In this document: in pieces, positions 25,386 through 32,890 of the stretch
How positions within the stretch are numbered: the stretch's first letter is position 1
Layout: each line of letters opens with the position of its first letter
Assembly: GCF_005222205.1 (NCBI RefSeq)
Contig: NZ_CP032345.1
Location: 2,853,501-2,917,500, forward strand
Source: Azospirillum brasilense
Lineage (GTDB): Bacteria; Pseudomonadota; Alphaproteobacteria; Azospirillales; Azospirillaceae
Length of the DNA: 64,000 bases
Direction of reading: 5' to 3'
The notes under the pieces: generated by a model
Databases searched by the model: none
Told to the model about the DNA's origin: nothing
What the model saw: the letters and a program-made list of their open reading frames with translations, nothing else
Program-made: the position numbers and the translations under genes

Positions 25386-26629
25386 TGTGGGTGCCTAATT
25401 CGGAAACACTGGGAGGACGCTTGGCAGTACCCGCGCTTCAAAGACTTGCCCGCATCAGCAATCTCAAAGCCGTGTGGGATGCGTCTGGTGACGCCAAAGG
25501 GGGCAAGAAGGCCGCCGGACCTGATGGTAGGCGCCCTGAAGCGTTTGCCTTGAAGCTAATTGACAACCTATCTGAGGTGCGCGTCCAGTTGCTGGACGGC
25601 AGCTTTCGATTCGACCCGCTGCGGGCTGTGGCCTTCCAGAAGCCGAACTCATCCAAGTACCGGATCATCTGCATTCCCAATGTGCGTGATCGTCTCGTCC
25701 AGAGAGCGTTGGTTGCGTTCCTGACCAAGGAGACTGACCGGCTGAAGCTTGAGAACAACGCAAGCTTTGGATTCATTAGTGGTCGAGATCGCGGAGTGGC
25801 GGGGGCCGTCAAGACTGCTTGTAGACGGCGAGGTCAACTGCCTTGGGCCTTCAAGTCCGACATCTTGTCGTTCTTCGACGAGATCGATCGTCAGATCTTG
25901 GTGGATCGCCTGAGGCGGTGTGTTCGGAGCGTATCGGTTCTTAAGTTGCTTGAGCAAGCTGTCAACTGTGAGATCGGTGAAGTAGACCCGGATACCAGGA
26001 AGAAGATTGCCACCACGAGTATTAGGAACGGTAAGGGGTTGAGGCAGGGTATGCCCCTCTCGCCTGTACTATCGAACTTCTTTCTTGCTCCATTTGACAG
26101 GCATTTTAACGACCGTCGAGAAAACCTCGTCCGGTACGCTGATGACTTTATCGTGTTTGCAGAATCTCGGGAGGAATGCGAGGCGTACCACACTGTCTGT
26201 TGTGATTTGCTTTCTGAACTGAACCTTGGCATTCCAGCTATTGCAGCAGAGAGCAAGACGAAGATCTACGCGCCCGATGAACCTGCGGAGTTCCTAGGGT
26301 ATGAAATCTCACCGATTTCTTCTCGCAGATATCGTCCCAGGATTCCTGAGGTTGCTTTTCGGGAATTGACAGATAAGGTAAGGAGCTTTCAGTCGTACTC
26401 GACAGTCCCTAAGAAGGCAAAGTCTATTGAGTCTGCCTTGGCGCAGCTTGGCCGGATTGTGGATGGCTATGTCCATGCATACCATCTCGGGGATAACATC
26501 AAGGATCTCGAATCCCACCTAATCAATCTTCAGGCGCAGTGCCGTCAAAGACTGTTCGAGAGCCTGTTCGGCAATGCTGCGGTTGCTGCGTTGACCGTCG
26601 AGCAGAGGAAGTTCCTTTCACTAACCTAA
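25385..26629 (+). CDS. reverse transcriptase of unassigned family (retron/UG/G2-like)
   Basis: A 414-residue RNA-directed DNA polymerase. Fingers-palm motifs run in order: AGPDGRRPEAFA (44), QKPNSSKYRIICIPN (85), FKSDILSFFDEID with Asp159, GKGLRQGMPLSP (217-227), YADD at 251-254 and EFLGYEIS. The QG..SP motif fits group II, retron or UG/Abi RTs rather than typical diversity-generating RTs, which have SQ. There is no maturase X domain, no HNH, and no retron NAXXH motif. About 120 C-terminal residues form a helical thumb or accessory region. The GTG start overlaps the stop of the small ORF; another GTG follows at 25391. No protease or integrase partner is adjacent, so a defence or retroelement role is likely. 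Confidence 0.85.
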   Translation: MWVPNSETLGGRLAVPALQRLARISNLKAVWDASGDAKGGKKAAGPDGRRPEAFALKLIDNLSEVRVQLLDGSFRFDPLRAVAFQKPNSSKYRIICIPNVRDRLVQRALVAFLTKETDRLKLENNASFGFISGRDRGVAGAVKTACRRRGQLPWAFKSDILSFFDEIDRQILVDRLRRCVRSVSVLKLLEQAVNCEIGEVDPDTRKKIATTSIRNGKGLRQGMPLSPVLSNFFLAPFDRHFNDRRENLVRYADDFIVFAESREECEAYHTVCCDLLSELNLGIPAIAAESKTKIYAPDEPAEFLGYEISPISSRRYRPRIPEVAFRELTDKVRSFQSYSTVPKKAKSIESALAQLGRIVDGYVHAYHLGDNIKDLESHLINLQAQCRQRLFESLFGNAAVAALTVEQRKFLSLT

Positions 26630-26873
26630 TGCTCAGGGCGTGGGCATGGTGCGCTACGCGACCCCGGCAGTTGATACTGTTCAAGCTGGTAGATCTCCAG
26701 GTGCTTCGAGGAGGAGGCGTGCTCGGCGCAGCTACCTCGTAGCACCATACCTACCCCTGACAGGCGTGGTGCTTGCTTCGGTGCAGACACTGGTGTACCT
26801 TTTTCTCAGGAAACAGGTACGACAATGCGCACGTAAGCCGCTACGCCGCTCAGGTTCTTCCATGGAGAACGAC

Positions 26874-27545
26874 ATGAAGCCCGTCCAGGCAATCGCGTAC
26901 CTTCGGACCAGTTCTGCGGCGAACGTCGGTGGTGACAGCGACCAGCGCCAGCGCGCCGCCGTGGACAGCTACGCGAGCCGCGCCGGGTTCGAGGTCGTGA
27001 AGGAGTTCTACGACGCGGCGGTGAGCGGGGCGGACCCTATCGACCAGCGGGACGGCTTCACGTCCTTGCTGGCGTGGGCGACCGAGACCAACGTCACGAC
27101 GATCATCGTGGAGAACGCCAGCCGCTTCGCCCGCGACCTGATCGTGCAGGAGGTCGGCTACGCCTCGCTGAAGGCCCAGGGCTTCACGCTGATCGCCGCC
27201 GACGATCCCGACGCCTTCACTGCCGACACCCCCACCGCGCGCATGGTCCGGCAGATTCTGGGCGCCGTGAGCGAGTTTGAAAAGGCCAACCTCGTTGCCA
27301 AGCTGAAGGGCGCGCGCGACCGGAAGTCGGCAGCAGCGGGGAAGCGCATCGAAGGTCGGAAGGGGTACGACGACACCAACCCGGACGTGGTGCGCGAGGC
27401 CAAGCGCCTCGCCAGAAAGAACCCGAAGACAGGCAAGACCCGGTCTCTTCGGGAGATCGCGGCTGAACTGGCCCGGCTCGGGCATGTTACCCGCGCCGGG
27501 AAGCCGTTCAGCGCCTCCCAGGTGTCCCGACTGCTGGCCTACTAA
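26874..27545 (+). CDS. small serine recombinase (resolvase/invertase family)
   Basis: A 223-residue protein. The N-terminal resolvase domain starts QAIAYLRTSSAANVGGDSDQ, with the nucleophilic serine in YLRTSS; ENASRFARDLIV is the conserved Arg/Asp-containing segment. A C-terminal helix-turn-helix lies around TRSLREIAAELARLG and FSASQVSRLL. It could resolve multimers or invert DNA in the island. The ATG at 26874 is favoured by GGAG seven bases upstream; 26862 is an alternative. Its codon use is closer to the host than that of the RT. Confidence 0.88.
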   Translation: MKPVQAIAYLRTSSAANVGGDSDQRQRAAVDSYASRAGFEVVKEFYDAAVSGADPIDQRDGFTSLLAWATETNVTTIIVENASRFARDLIVQEVGYASLKAQGFTLIAADDPDAFTADTPTARMVRQILGAVSEFEKANLVAKLKGARDRKSAAAGKRIEGRKGYDDTNPDVVREAKRLARKNPKTGKTRSLREIAAELARLGHVTRAGKPFSASQVSRLLAY

Positions 27546-27670
27546 GCGGGTGCCGAACCTCAGCCCTGCCAGCGGCGGGAGGTCAACACGATCAGACTTC
27601 GAAGGAAGGTTCGGTAACGTGTGCGCATCACCTATGTGGCGCTCCCATCATGGACGCCTTGCTCAAGTGA

Positions 27671-27689
27671 TACGAGCGGTGCTACGATG
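27671..27689 (+). repeat. arm-type repeat near attR
   Basis: TACGAGCGGTGCTACGATG, 17 of 19 bases identical to 19742-19760 and 61 bp inside attR. Same orientation. Confidence 0.5.
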
Positions 27690-27750
27690 TGGAAGATGTT
27701 CAGGGTTCTAAGTTGTTGATTTCTCGGGGCTTGCCTTTCGCGTCATCGCC

Positions 27751-27769
27751 TCCCCTTGGGGACGCCACC
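27751..27769 (+). repeat. attR: right island junction
   Basis: TCCCCTTGGGGACGCCACC, exact copy of the tRNA-Glu 3' end at 19657-19675. Only the acceptor end is duplicated, so no second tRNA is present. Confidence 0.92.
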
Positions 27770-27794
27770 TTCTCACAGGTTGGCACCGGTTTCG

Positions 27795-27820
27795 AAAGCT
27801 CAGCCCTTGGCTGAGCTTTT
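27795..27820 (+). terminator. displaced terminator of tRNA-Glu
   Basis: Arms AAAGCTCAGCC (27795-27805) and GGCTGAGCTTT (27809-27819) with a CTT loop and a T-run. It lies 26 bp after attR, where the tRNA terminator would be without the island. Confidence 0.8.
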
Positions 27821-28010
27821 GTCGTTTCAGGCGTCATTTGTCTGCCGCCTTTGCCGGTCTGGCAAGCGACCTGTTTGCCGCGCCGCGTTCGCCGGCTTCT
27901 CCCACCCGCCGAAATAGCGCCAAGGGGCGGTTTCCAGGGGTGGCTTGGTGGACTAACGTTCCTCACGCCCCTTCGATGCTTCGACGGGGCCAAGGGAACG
28001 GGAGACATCC

Positions 28011-28850
28011 ATGACCATTCCGACGACACGCCTTCCTTCGGGAACCGCCGTGCCGGTGCTCGGCCAGGGCACCTGGTACATGGGCGAGGACAGCCGCGAC
28101 CGCGCGCGGGAGGCGGCGGCGCTGCGGCTCGGCCTCGACCTCGGCATGACGCTGATCGACACGGCGGAGATGTATGCCGACGGCGGAGCGGAGGAGGTGG
28201 TCGGCGAGGCCATCGCCGGGCGCCGCGACGAGGTGTTCCTGGTCAGCAAGGTGCTGCCGATGAACGCCAGCCGCCGCGGCACCATCGCGGCCTGCGAACG
28301 CAGCCTGAAGCGCCTGCGCACCGATCGCATCGACCTCTATCTGCTGCACTGGCGCGGCAGCCACGATTTTTCCGAAACCATCGAGGCTTTCGACACGCTG
28401 ATGCGCGACGGCAAGATCGGCCGATGGGGCGTCAGCAACCTGGATCTCCAGGACATGGAGGAGTTGGTCGGCACGCCGGGCGGGGAGGGGGTGCAGACCA
28501 ACCAGCTCCTCTACAACCTGACCCGCCGCGGCATCGAATACGACCTGCTGCCCTGGTGCCGTGGGCGGGGCATTCCGATCATGGCCTATTCGCCCATTGA
28601 GCAGGGGCGCATGCTGCGCCATCCGGAGCTTCGCCGCGTCGCCGACCGGCACGGCGCGACGCCGGCCCAGGTCGGGCTGGCTTGGCTGCTCCGCCAGGAC
28701 GGGATGATCGCCATCCCCAAGGCGTCGGATCCCGCCCACGTCCGCGACAACCGGGCCGCCGCCGATTTGCGGCTGGACGAGCAGGATCTCGCGGACCTCG
28801 ACCGGGCCTTCCCGCCGCCCCGCGAGCCGCGCCCGCTGGAGATGCTGTAG
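28011..28850 (+). CDS. aldo/keto reductase
   Basis: A 279-residue NADPH-dependent TIM-barrel oxidoreductase. The catalytic tetrad is visible as Asp and Tyr in LIDTAEMYADGGAEE, Lys in FLVSKVLP and His in YLLHWRG. AYSPIEQGRML and IPKASDPAHVRDN belong to the cofactor site. It reduces small carbonyl compounds; the natural substrate is unknown. GGAGACATCC precedes the ATG. It is the first host gene after the island. Confidence 0.9.
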   Translation: MTIPTTRLPSGTAVPVLGQGTWYMGEDSRDRAREAAALRLGLDLGMTLIDTAEMYADGGAEEVVGEAIAGRRDEVFLVSKVLPMNASRRGTIAACERSLKRLRTDRIDLYLLHWRGSHDFSETIEAFDTLMRDGKIGRWGVSNLDLQDMEELVGTPGGEGVQTNQLLYNLTRRGIEYDLLPWCRGRGIPIMAYSPIEQGRMLRHPELRRVADRHGATPAQVGLAWLLRQDGMIAIPKASDPAHVRDNRAAADLRLDEQDLADLDRAFPPPREPRPLEML

Positions 28851-28971
28851 CGCGGCGAAGCGCCGCGCTTGCGGTGGCGGACTCGATTTCCCTGGCCGAA
28901 TGGCCTATGTATGCTGCATTGCGGAATCAGGCGTGCCTGAGCCCGCTATCGGTTTATCCGGGAATCGAAGC

Positions 28972-29178
28972 ATGCTCGCCATCGTTCTTCTGTCCATGCT
29001 GCTGTCGGGCTTCGCCATCGTCGTGGCGCGGATTCTGACCGCCGAGGTCGCCACCGCCGGCATGCCGGTCCGCGATCCCTGGTCGCCCCGGCATCTCCGC
29101 CGGGTGAAGAAGGCGCGCAGGGTGCAGGAGGAGATCGAGGGCGGCCCGTCCTGGGCGTCCTTCCCGCGCGGGCTCTGA
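28972..29178 (+). CDS. small single-pass membrane protein
   Basis: A 68-residue protein starting MLAIVLLSMLLSGFAIVVAR, a membrane helix, then a basic cytoplasmic tail (RRVKKARRVQEEIEGG). No family recognised. The longer frame from 28900 has no ribosome site. A strong terminator follows. Confidence 0.5.
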   Translation: MLAIVLLSMLLSGFAIVVARILTAEVATAGMPVRDPWSPRHLRRVKKARRVQEEIEGGPSWASFPRGL

Positions 29179-29210
29179 CCGTTTCCCAAGAACTTTTTTC
29201 CCCACAAGCA

Positions 29211-29240
29211 AATCGGGCCGGGAAATTTCCCGGCCCGATT
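29211..29240. terminator. bidirectional terminator before OFA transporter gene
   Basis: A perfect 30-bp palindrome with half AATCGGGCCGGGAAA, between a plus-strand small gene and the end of the minus-strand transporter gene. Confidence 0.75.
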
Positions 29241-29271
29241 GCGTTCGTGTGCTGATGGTGCGTCCGGTGCC

Positions 29272-30573
29272 TTACTGGGCCGGCTCCGCCGCCAGCTTCG
29301 AGGTCGGCAGGCTCTCGTTGATCTGGCGGGCGCGCATCGGCTTCAGGACGAAGATGGCCAGCAAAGCGGCGATGCCGTTCACCGCGGCGGCGAAGAAGAA
29401 CACCGCCTGCCAGCTGCCGGTCGAGGCCACCGCCACGTTGGCGAAGGGAACGACCAGCGACGCGGTGCCCTTGGCGGTGTACAGCAGGCCGGCGTTGGTG
29501 GTGGCGAACTTCGAGCCGAAGGAGTCGCCGCACAGCGCCGGGAACAGGCTGTAGATCTCACCCCAGGCGAAGAACACCAGACCCGTCAGGATCACGAAGG
29601 CGACGGGGTTGTGGCCCCACTGGTTCAGCGCCAGGATGCCGACGCACTCCAGGGCGAAGGCGATGAACATGGTGTTCTCGCGGCCGATGTGGTCCGACAC
29701 CCAGCCGAAGAAGGGGCGGGTGACGCCGTTCAGCACGCGGTCGATCGACAGGGCGAAGGTCAGCGCCGGCAGGGTCAGGCCCATGATGCTGACGGGGACG
29801 CCGTCCAGGTGGAAGTCCTTGGCGATCGGGCCGAGCTGCGCGGTCGCCATCAGGCCGCCCGCCGCCACCATCACGAACATGGCGTACATGACCCAGAAGA
29901 CCGGGGTCTTCAGCATCTGGACGGGGGTGTAGCTCTCGCGGGTCTGCGACACCGCCGAGCGGGTGACCTCCGGAACCTGCCCCTTCTTCGGCGACGCCAG
30001 GAACCACGCCAGCGCGAGGATCACCGCGCCCTGGCCGATGCCGAAGGTCATGAAGGTGGCTTCGTAGCCCGAGGAGTGGATCATGTTGGCGATGGGAACG
30101 ACCGTGAGGGCCGAACCGGCGCCGAACCCGGCGGCGGTCAGGCCGGCGGCGAGGCCGCGGCGGTCGGGGAACCACTTCAGCGCGTTGCCCACGCAGGTGC
30201 CGTAGACGCCGCCGGCACCGATGCCGCCCAGCGCCGCGCCCAGATAGAGCATGGCGAGCGAGTCGGCCACCGAGTTGACCGCCCAGGCCACGGCGCAGAG
30301 CACGCCGCCGATCAGGACGACGATGCGCGGGCCGAACTTGTCGACGAACCAGCCTTCGACGGGAACCAGCCAGGTTTCCATGACGACGAAGATGGTGAAG
30401 GCCACCTGGATGGCCGCACGGCCCCAGCCATGCTTCTGGTCGATGGGCTCGACGAACAGAGTCCAGCCATACTGCAGGTTCGCGATCATCGACATGCAGA
30501 TGACGCCGATGACGAGCTGGAACCAGCGGCCACCGAGGGGCCCCTTCGGGGCCTCCGTGAGGGCTTGGTGCAT
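29272..30573 (-). CDS. OFA-family oxalate/formate antiporter 1
   Basis: A 433-residue, 12-segment MFS transporter of the oxalate/formate antiporter (OFA) family. NLQYGWTLFVEPID in the first membrane segment, GGIGAGGVYGTCVGNALKWF and RRGLAAGLTAAGFGAGSA are family signatures. The charged residues expected for dianion binding may be Arg in LNGVTRPFFG and Lys in YTAKGTA. It should bring oxalate in and let formate out. An AGGAGGAG site precedes the ATG. A GntR-type operator lies about 195 bp upstream. It is a close paralogue of the transporter at 52084-53382. Confidence 0.88.
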   Translation of the reverse strand: MHQALTEAPKGPLGGRWFQLVIGVICMSMIANLQYGWTLFVEPIDQKHGWGRAAIQVAFTIFVVMETWLVPVEGWFVDKFGPRIVVLIGGVLCAVAWAVNSVADSLAMLYLGAALGGIGAGGVYGTCVGNALKWFPDRRGLAAGLTAAGFGAGSALTVVPIANMIHSSGYEATFMTFGIGQGAVILALAWFLASPKKGQVPEVTRSAVSQTRESYTPVQMLKTPVFWVMYAMFVMVAAGGLMATAQLGPIAKDFHLDGVPVSIMGLTLPALTFALSIDRVLNGVTRPFFGWVSDHIGRENTMFIAFALECVGILALNQWGHNPVAFVILTGLVFFAWGEIYSLFPALCGDSFGSKFATTNAGLLYTAKGTASLVVPFANVAVASTGSWQAVFFFAAAVNGIAALLAIFVLKPMRARQINESLPTSKLAAEPAQ

Positions 30574-30766
30574 TTCTCTCCTCCTAGAAGCGATCTCTTT
30601 GCGAAGCGGTCTTTTGCTTTTTTGAGTCGGGTTGTTTTTGTTTTTTGACCGGAGGCGTTCCCGTGGTGTGCCGGGTCGTCTCCATTACCTTGGCCTGACC
30701 GTGGAACCGGCCGCTTGGTGTGGGCGGCTTGAACTCACGGGATGAGCGTTTTTGGCATTAGAGATA

Positions 30767-30783
30767 TGGTATGCCAGATACAG
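30767..30783. promoter_or_regulatory. GntR-type operator a (OFA1)
   Basis: TGGTATGCCA (30767-30776) followed one base later by the third half-site ATACAG. Upstream of the minus-strand OFA1 gene. Confidence 0.6.
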
Positions 30784-30944
30784 TTTCCGGCGCAAGCTGT
30801 TTGTCAGCGTAACAAACAGACCAAGCGCGAGAGGGCCGGCCTACCACCTCCGGAAGTGTTGATAGCCCTTGTTCAAATGGGGACTCGCGGCGCTTGTCGG
30901 TGGGTAGCGCTGACGGTTCGTTAGCAAAGCGATTTTGCCCATTT

Positions 30945-30961
30945 TGGTATCTGGTATACAT
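30945..30961. promoter_or_regulatory. GntR-type operator b (deacetylase)
   Basis: Half-site TGGTAT, one base, then TGGTATACAT. About 100 bp before the deacetylase start. Confidence 0.65.
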
Positions 30962-31062
30962 ATAAGGCAAGGGCGCGCGTCGACCCGGTGTGCATGCCGC
31001 TCCCGCGCCGTCGCGCAATCACCCAGTTTCCAATGATTCGGTACAGGGGAGGAGACGACTCG

Positions 31063-31992
31063 ATGACCACTGCCATATTCACCCATCCGGACTTCCTGGC
31101 GCACGACACCGGCCCGGGGCACCCGGAGCGTCCGGAGCGAATCGCCGTGGTGTGGGAGGTTCTGGACCGCGACGAATTCCGCGATCTGCCCCGCTTCGAG
31201 GCGCCGGAAGCAGAGGTCGAGCAGCTCCGCTGGGTGCATGACCCGGCCTATGTGGACGCCGTGCTGAACGCGGTACCGGACAGCGGCCATGTCCGGCTGG
31301 ACGCCGACACCGTGCTGTCGCCCACCTCGCGCTCGGCGATCCTGCGCGCCGCCGGAGCGGTCTGCGCGGCGGTGGACGCGGTGCTGGACGGGACGGCGAC
31401 GAACGCCTTCTGCGCCGTCCGCCCCTGCGGTCACCACGCCGAGCCGGCCCGCGCCATGGGCTTCTGCGTCTTCAACAATGTGGCGGTTGGCGCGGAGCAC
31501 GCCCGCAAGCGGCGGGGCCTGACACGGGTGGCCGTGGTCGATTACGACGTGCACCACGGCAACGGCACCCAGGCGATGTTCTGGGACGACGCCGACCTGT
31601 TCTTCGCCTCGACCCACCAGTCGCCGCTCTATCCCGGCACCGGTGCGATGAGCGAGACCGGAGTCGCCGACAACATCGTCAACGCGCCGCTGCCGCCCCA
31701 CGCCGGGACGGTGGAGTTTCGTCAGGCCATGGAGCGCCGCATCCTCCCCGCGCTGGAGGAGTTCCGGCCGGAACTGATCCTGATCTCCGCCGGATTCGAC
31801 GCCCACGCCCGCGACCCGCTGGCGTCGCTGAACTTCACCGGCCCGGATTTCGAGTGGGCAACCCGCAAGCTGGTCGAGGCGGCGGACCGGCTGTGCGGTG
31901 GCCGCGTCGTGACGGTGCTGGAAGGCGGCTACGACATGGTGGGGCTCGCCGAAGGCTGCGCCGCCCATCTTCAAGCCCTGATGCGCGCCTGA
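31063..31992 (+). CDS. histone deacetylase superfamily protein (AcuC/polyamine deacetylase-like)
   Basis: A 309-residue zinc hydrolase of the arginase/deacetylase fold. Active-site parts are clear: RPCGHHAEPARAMGFCVFNN (paired His), VVDYDVHHGNGTQ (Asp and His zinc ligands), ISAGFDAHARDPLA (Asp ligand) and LEGGYD. It should remove acetyl groups from lysines in proteins or from polyamines. GGGGAGGAG precedes the ATG. It stands between two operators of the oxalate regulon and next to an acetyltransferase gene. Confidence 0.9.
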   Translation: MTTAIFTHPDFLAHDTGPGHPERPERIAVVWEVLDRDEFRDLPRFEAPEAEVEQLRWVHDPAYVDAVLNAVPDSGHVRLDADTVLSPTSRSAILRAAGAVCAAVDAVLDGTATNAFCAVRPCGHHAEPARAMGFCVFNNVAVGAEHARKRRGLTRVAVVDYDVHHGNGTQAMFWDDADLFFASTHQSPLYPGTGAMSETGVADNIVNAPLPPHAGTVEFRQAMERRILPALEEFRPELILISAGFDAHARDPLASLNFTGPDFEWATRKLVEAADRLCGGRVVTVLEGGYDMVGLAEGCAAHLQALMRA

Positions 31993-32079
31993 TCGCGGTT
32001 CGAACGGCGAAGCCCGGCTGATTTCGAGGGACTTTGCGCAGCCGCGTCATAAGGTCGGTTGCTTCCAGCACGGATTATC

Positions 32080-32096
32080 TGGTATACCAAATACCA
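32080..32096. promoter_or_regulatory. GntR-type operator c (GNAT gene)
   Basis: Perfect TGGTATACCA (32080-32089) plus an inverted half ATACCA one base later. A TTGCTT at 32059 with TATACC at 32083 (18-bp spacer) could be the promoter, so binding would cover the -10 box. Confidence 0.7.
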
Positions 32097-32147
32097 GAGA
32101 GACGAACAGAGTCCCTCGAACACCAAAAAAAACGGGAGTTACGCACG

Positions 32148-32630
32148 ATGGACCAGCGGATCGCCGAACAGAACGCCGCTCAGAACGCTGCCGACCAGCC
32201 CACCATCGAGATCACCCTGGCGAAGTCCGACGCCGACATCGCCGACAGCTACGCGGTGGTGAAGGAACTGCGCACCCACATGACCGACCCCGACGCCTAC
32301 GCCGCCCAGATCCGCCGCCAGATGGAGGACGGCTACAACCTCGCTCTCCTGCGCATCGACGGCGAGGTGGCCGGCTGCGGCGGCTTCCGCGTTCACGAGA
32401 CGCTGTCGCGCGGTCGCTATATGTATGTTGAGGATCTCGTCACCTCGCCGAAGCACCGTTCCTTCGGTCTGGGCGACAAGCTGTTCGATTGGCTGGCCGG
32501 TCAGGCCCGCGAAAAGGGATGCGCCCAGATGGAGATCATCTCCGGCGTCCAGCGCGGCGACGCGCACCGTTTCTATCACCGCAAGCGCATGACGGTTAAG
32601 GCGTTCCAGCTCGTCCTGCCGCTCACCTGA
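32148..32630 (+). CDS. GNAT-family N-acetyltransferase
   Basis: A 160-residue acetyl-CoA-dependent acetyltransferase. VAGCGGFRVHE, then MYVEDLVTSPKHRSFGLGDKLF gives the acetyl-CoA-binding loop (here S-F-G-L-G for the usual R/Q-x-x-G-x-G/A), and a late Tyr (RFYHRKRM) fits the catalytic region. Substrate unknown. It has its own operator and promoter and lies beside a deacetylase-family gene, so the two could form an acetylation pair. Confidence 0.87.
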   Translation: MDQRIAEQNAAQNAADQPTIEITLAKSDADIADSYAVVKELRTHMTDPDAYAAQIRRQMEDGYNLALLRIDGEVAGCGGFRVHETLSRGRYMYVEDLVTSPKHRSFGLGDKLFDWLAGQAREKGCAQMEIISGVQRGDAHRFYHRKRMTVKAFQLVLPLT

Positions 32631-32654
32631 TCCAGCGCACCGGATGGACCCGCG

Positions 32655-32690
32655 AACCGGGCGTCCGGACGGGCCGGGCGTCCGGTTTTC
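32655..32690 (+). terminator. possible terminator after GNAT gene
   Basis: AACCGG and CCGGTT arms around an inner GC-rich region, followed by TTTTCC. Imperfect. Confidence 0.4.
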
Positions 32691-32782
32691 CATGCTCGAA
32701 CTTTCGTTGGAAAACCCAGGATTCTCGCCCGATTCCGGATCATGTCCCTCCCTCGACAGGGTCTATTTTGCCAGTTGACATC

Positions 32783-32799
32783 TGGTATCTGGTATACCA
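32783..32799. promoter_or_regulatory. GntR-type operator d (panE2)
   Basis: TGGTATCTGGTATACCA: half-site, one base, perfect palindrome. It begins two bases after a consensus TTGACA (32775-32780), so bound protein would block RNA polymerase. Confidence 0.75.
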
Positions 32800-32890
32800 A
32801 ACTCCGTATTTGTTCGGTGTGCTGATTGATTGGGGTTACTGCAAAGGCTGCGCGGCGCGTGGCCGATAATTGGGGGAGAGGAAACGGGTT

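Larger units (their letters stand above)
19676..27769. mobile_element. 8.1-kb genomic island integrated in tRNA-Glu
   Basis: The segment between the two 19-bp att repeats. It opens with a tyrosine integrase next to the tRNA and contains an HUH Rep-like operon, an IS630 element, a reverse transcriptase module with a duplicated 141-bp sequence, and a serine recombinase. Several genes (integrase, RT) are visibly richer in A and T and use codons unlike the flanks. There are no phage structural or conjugation genes, so it is a satellite-like or mobilizable integrative element rather than a full prophage. The tRNA's original terminator now lies beyond attR. Confidence 0.9.
27546..28010. other. island right end and tRNA terminator region
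   Basis: Holds the right arm-type repeat, attR and the terminator that originally followed the tRNA. From 27821 to 28010 only host sequence without a gene is seen, with the leader of the aldo/keto reductase gene. Confidence 0.6.
30574..31062. other. divergent control region OFA1 / deacetylase
   Basis: A 489-bp gap without a gene. It contains two TGGTATACCA-type operators (30767 and 30945-30961), one near each promoter side, and T-rich leader sequence of the transporter. Nothing else is seen. Confidence 0.6.

Noticed and set aside
24833-26629. Classical diversity-generating retroelement
   Set aside because: Copies differ at one base only, no C-type lectin-like target or Avd gene is seen, and the RT has QG..SP rather than the SQ motif.
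24833-26860. Group II intron
   Set aside because: No domain V-like hairpin (AGC triad with GNRA loop) was found after the RT, and the RT lacks a maturase or HNH domain.
27751-27769. Second tRNA-Glu gene at attR
   Set aside because: Only the 19-bp 3' end is present; the rest of the cloverleaf is missing.
29239-30648. Long plus-strand open frames opposite the OFA genes and other high-GC genes
   Set aside because: They are shadows of real genes: no ribosome sites, Arg/Gly/His-rich composition, no recognisable domains.
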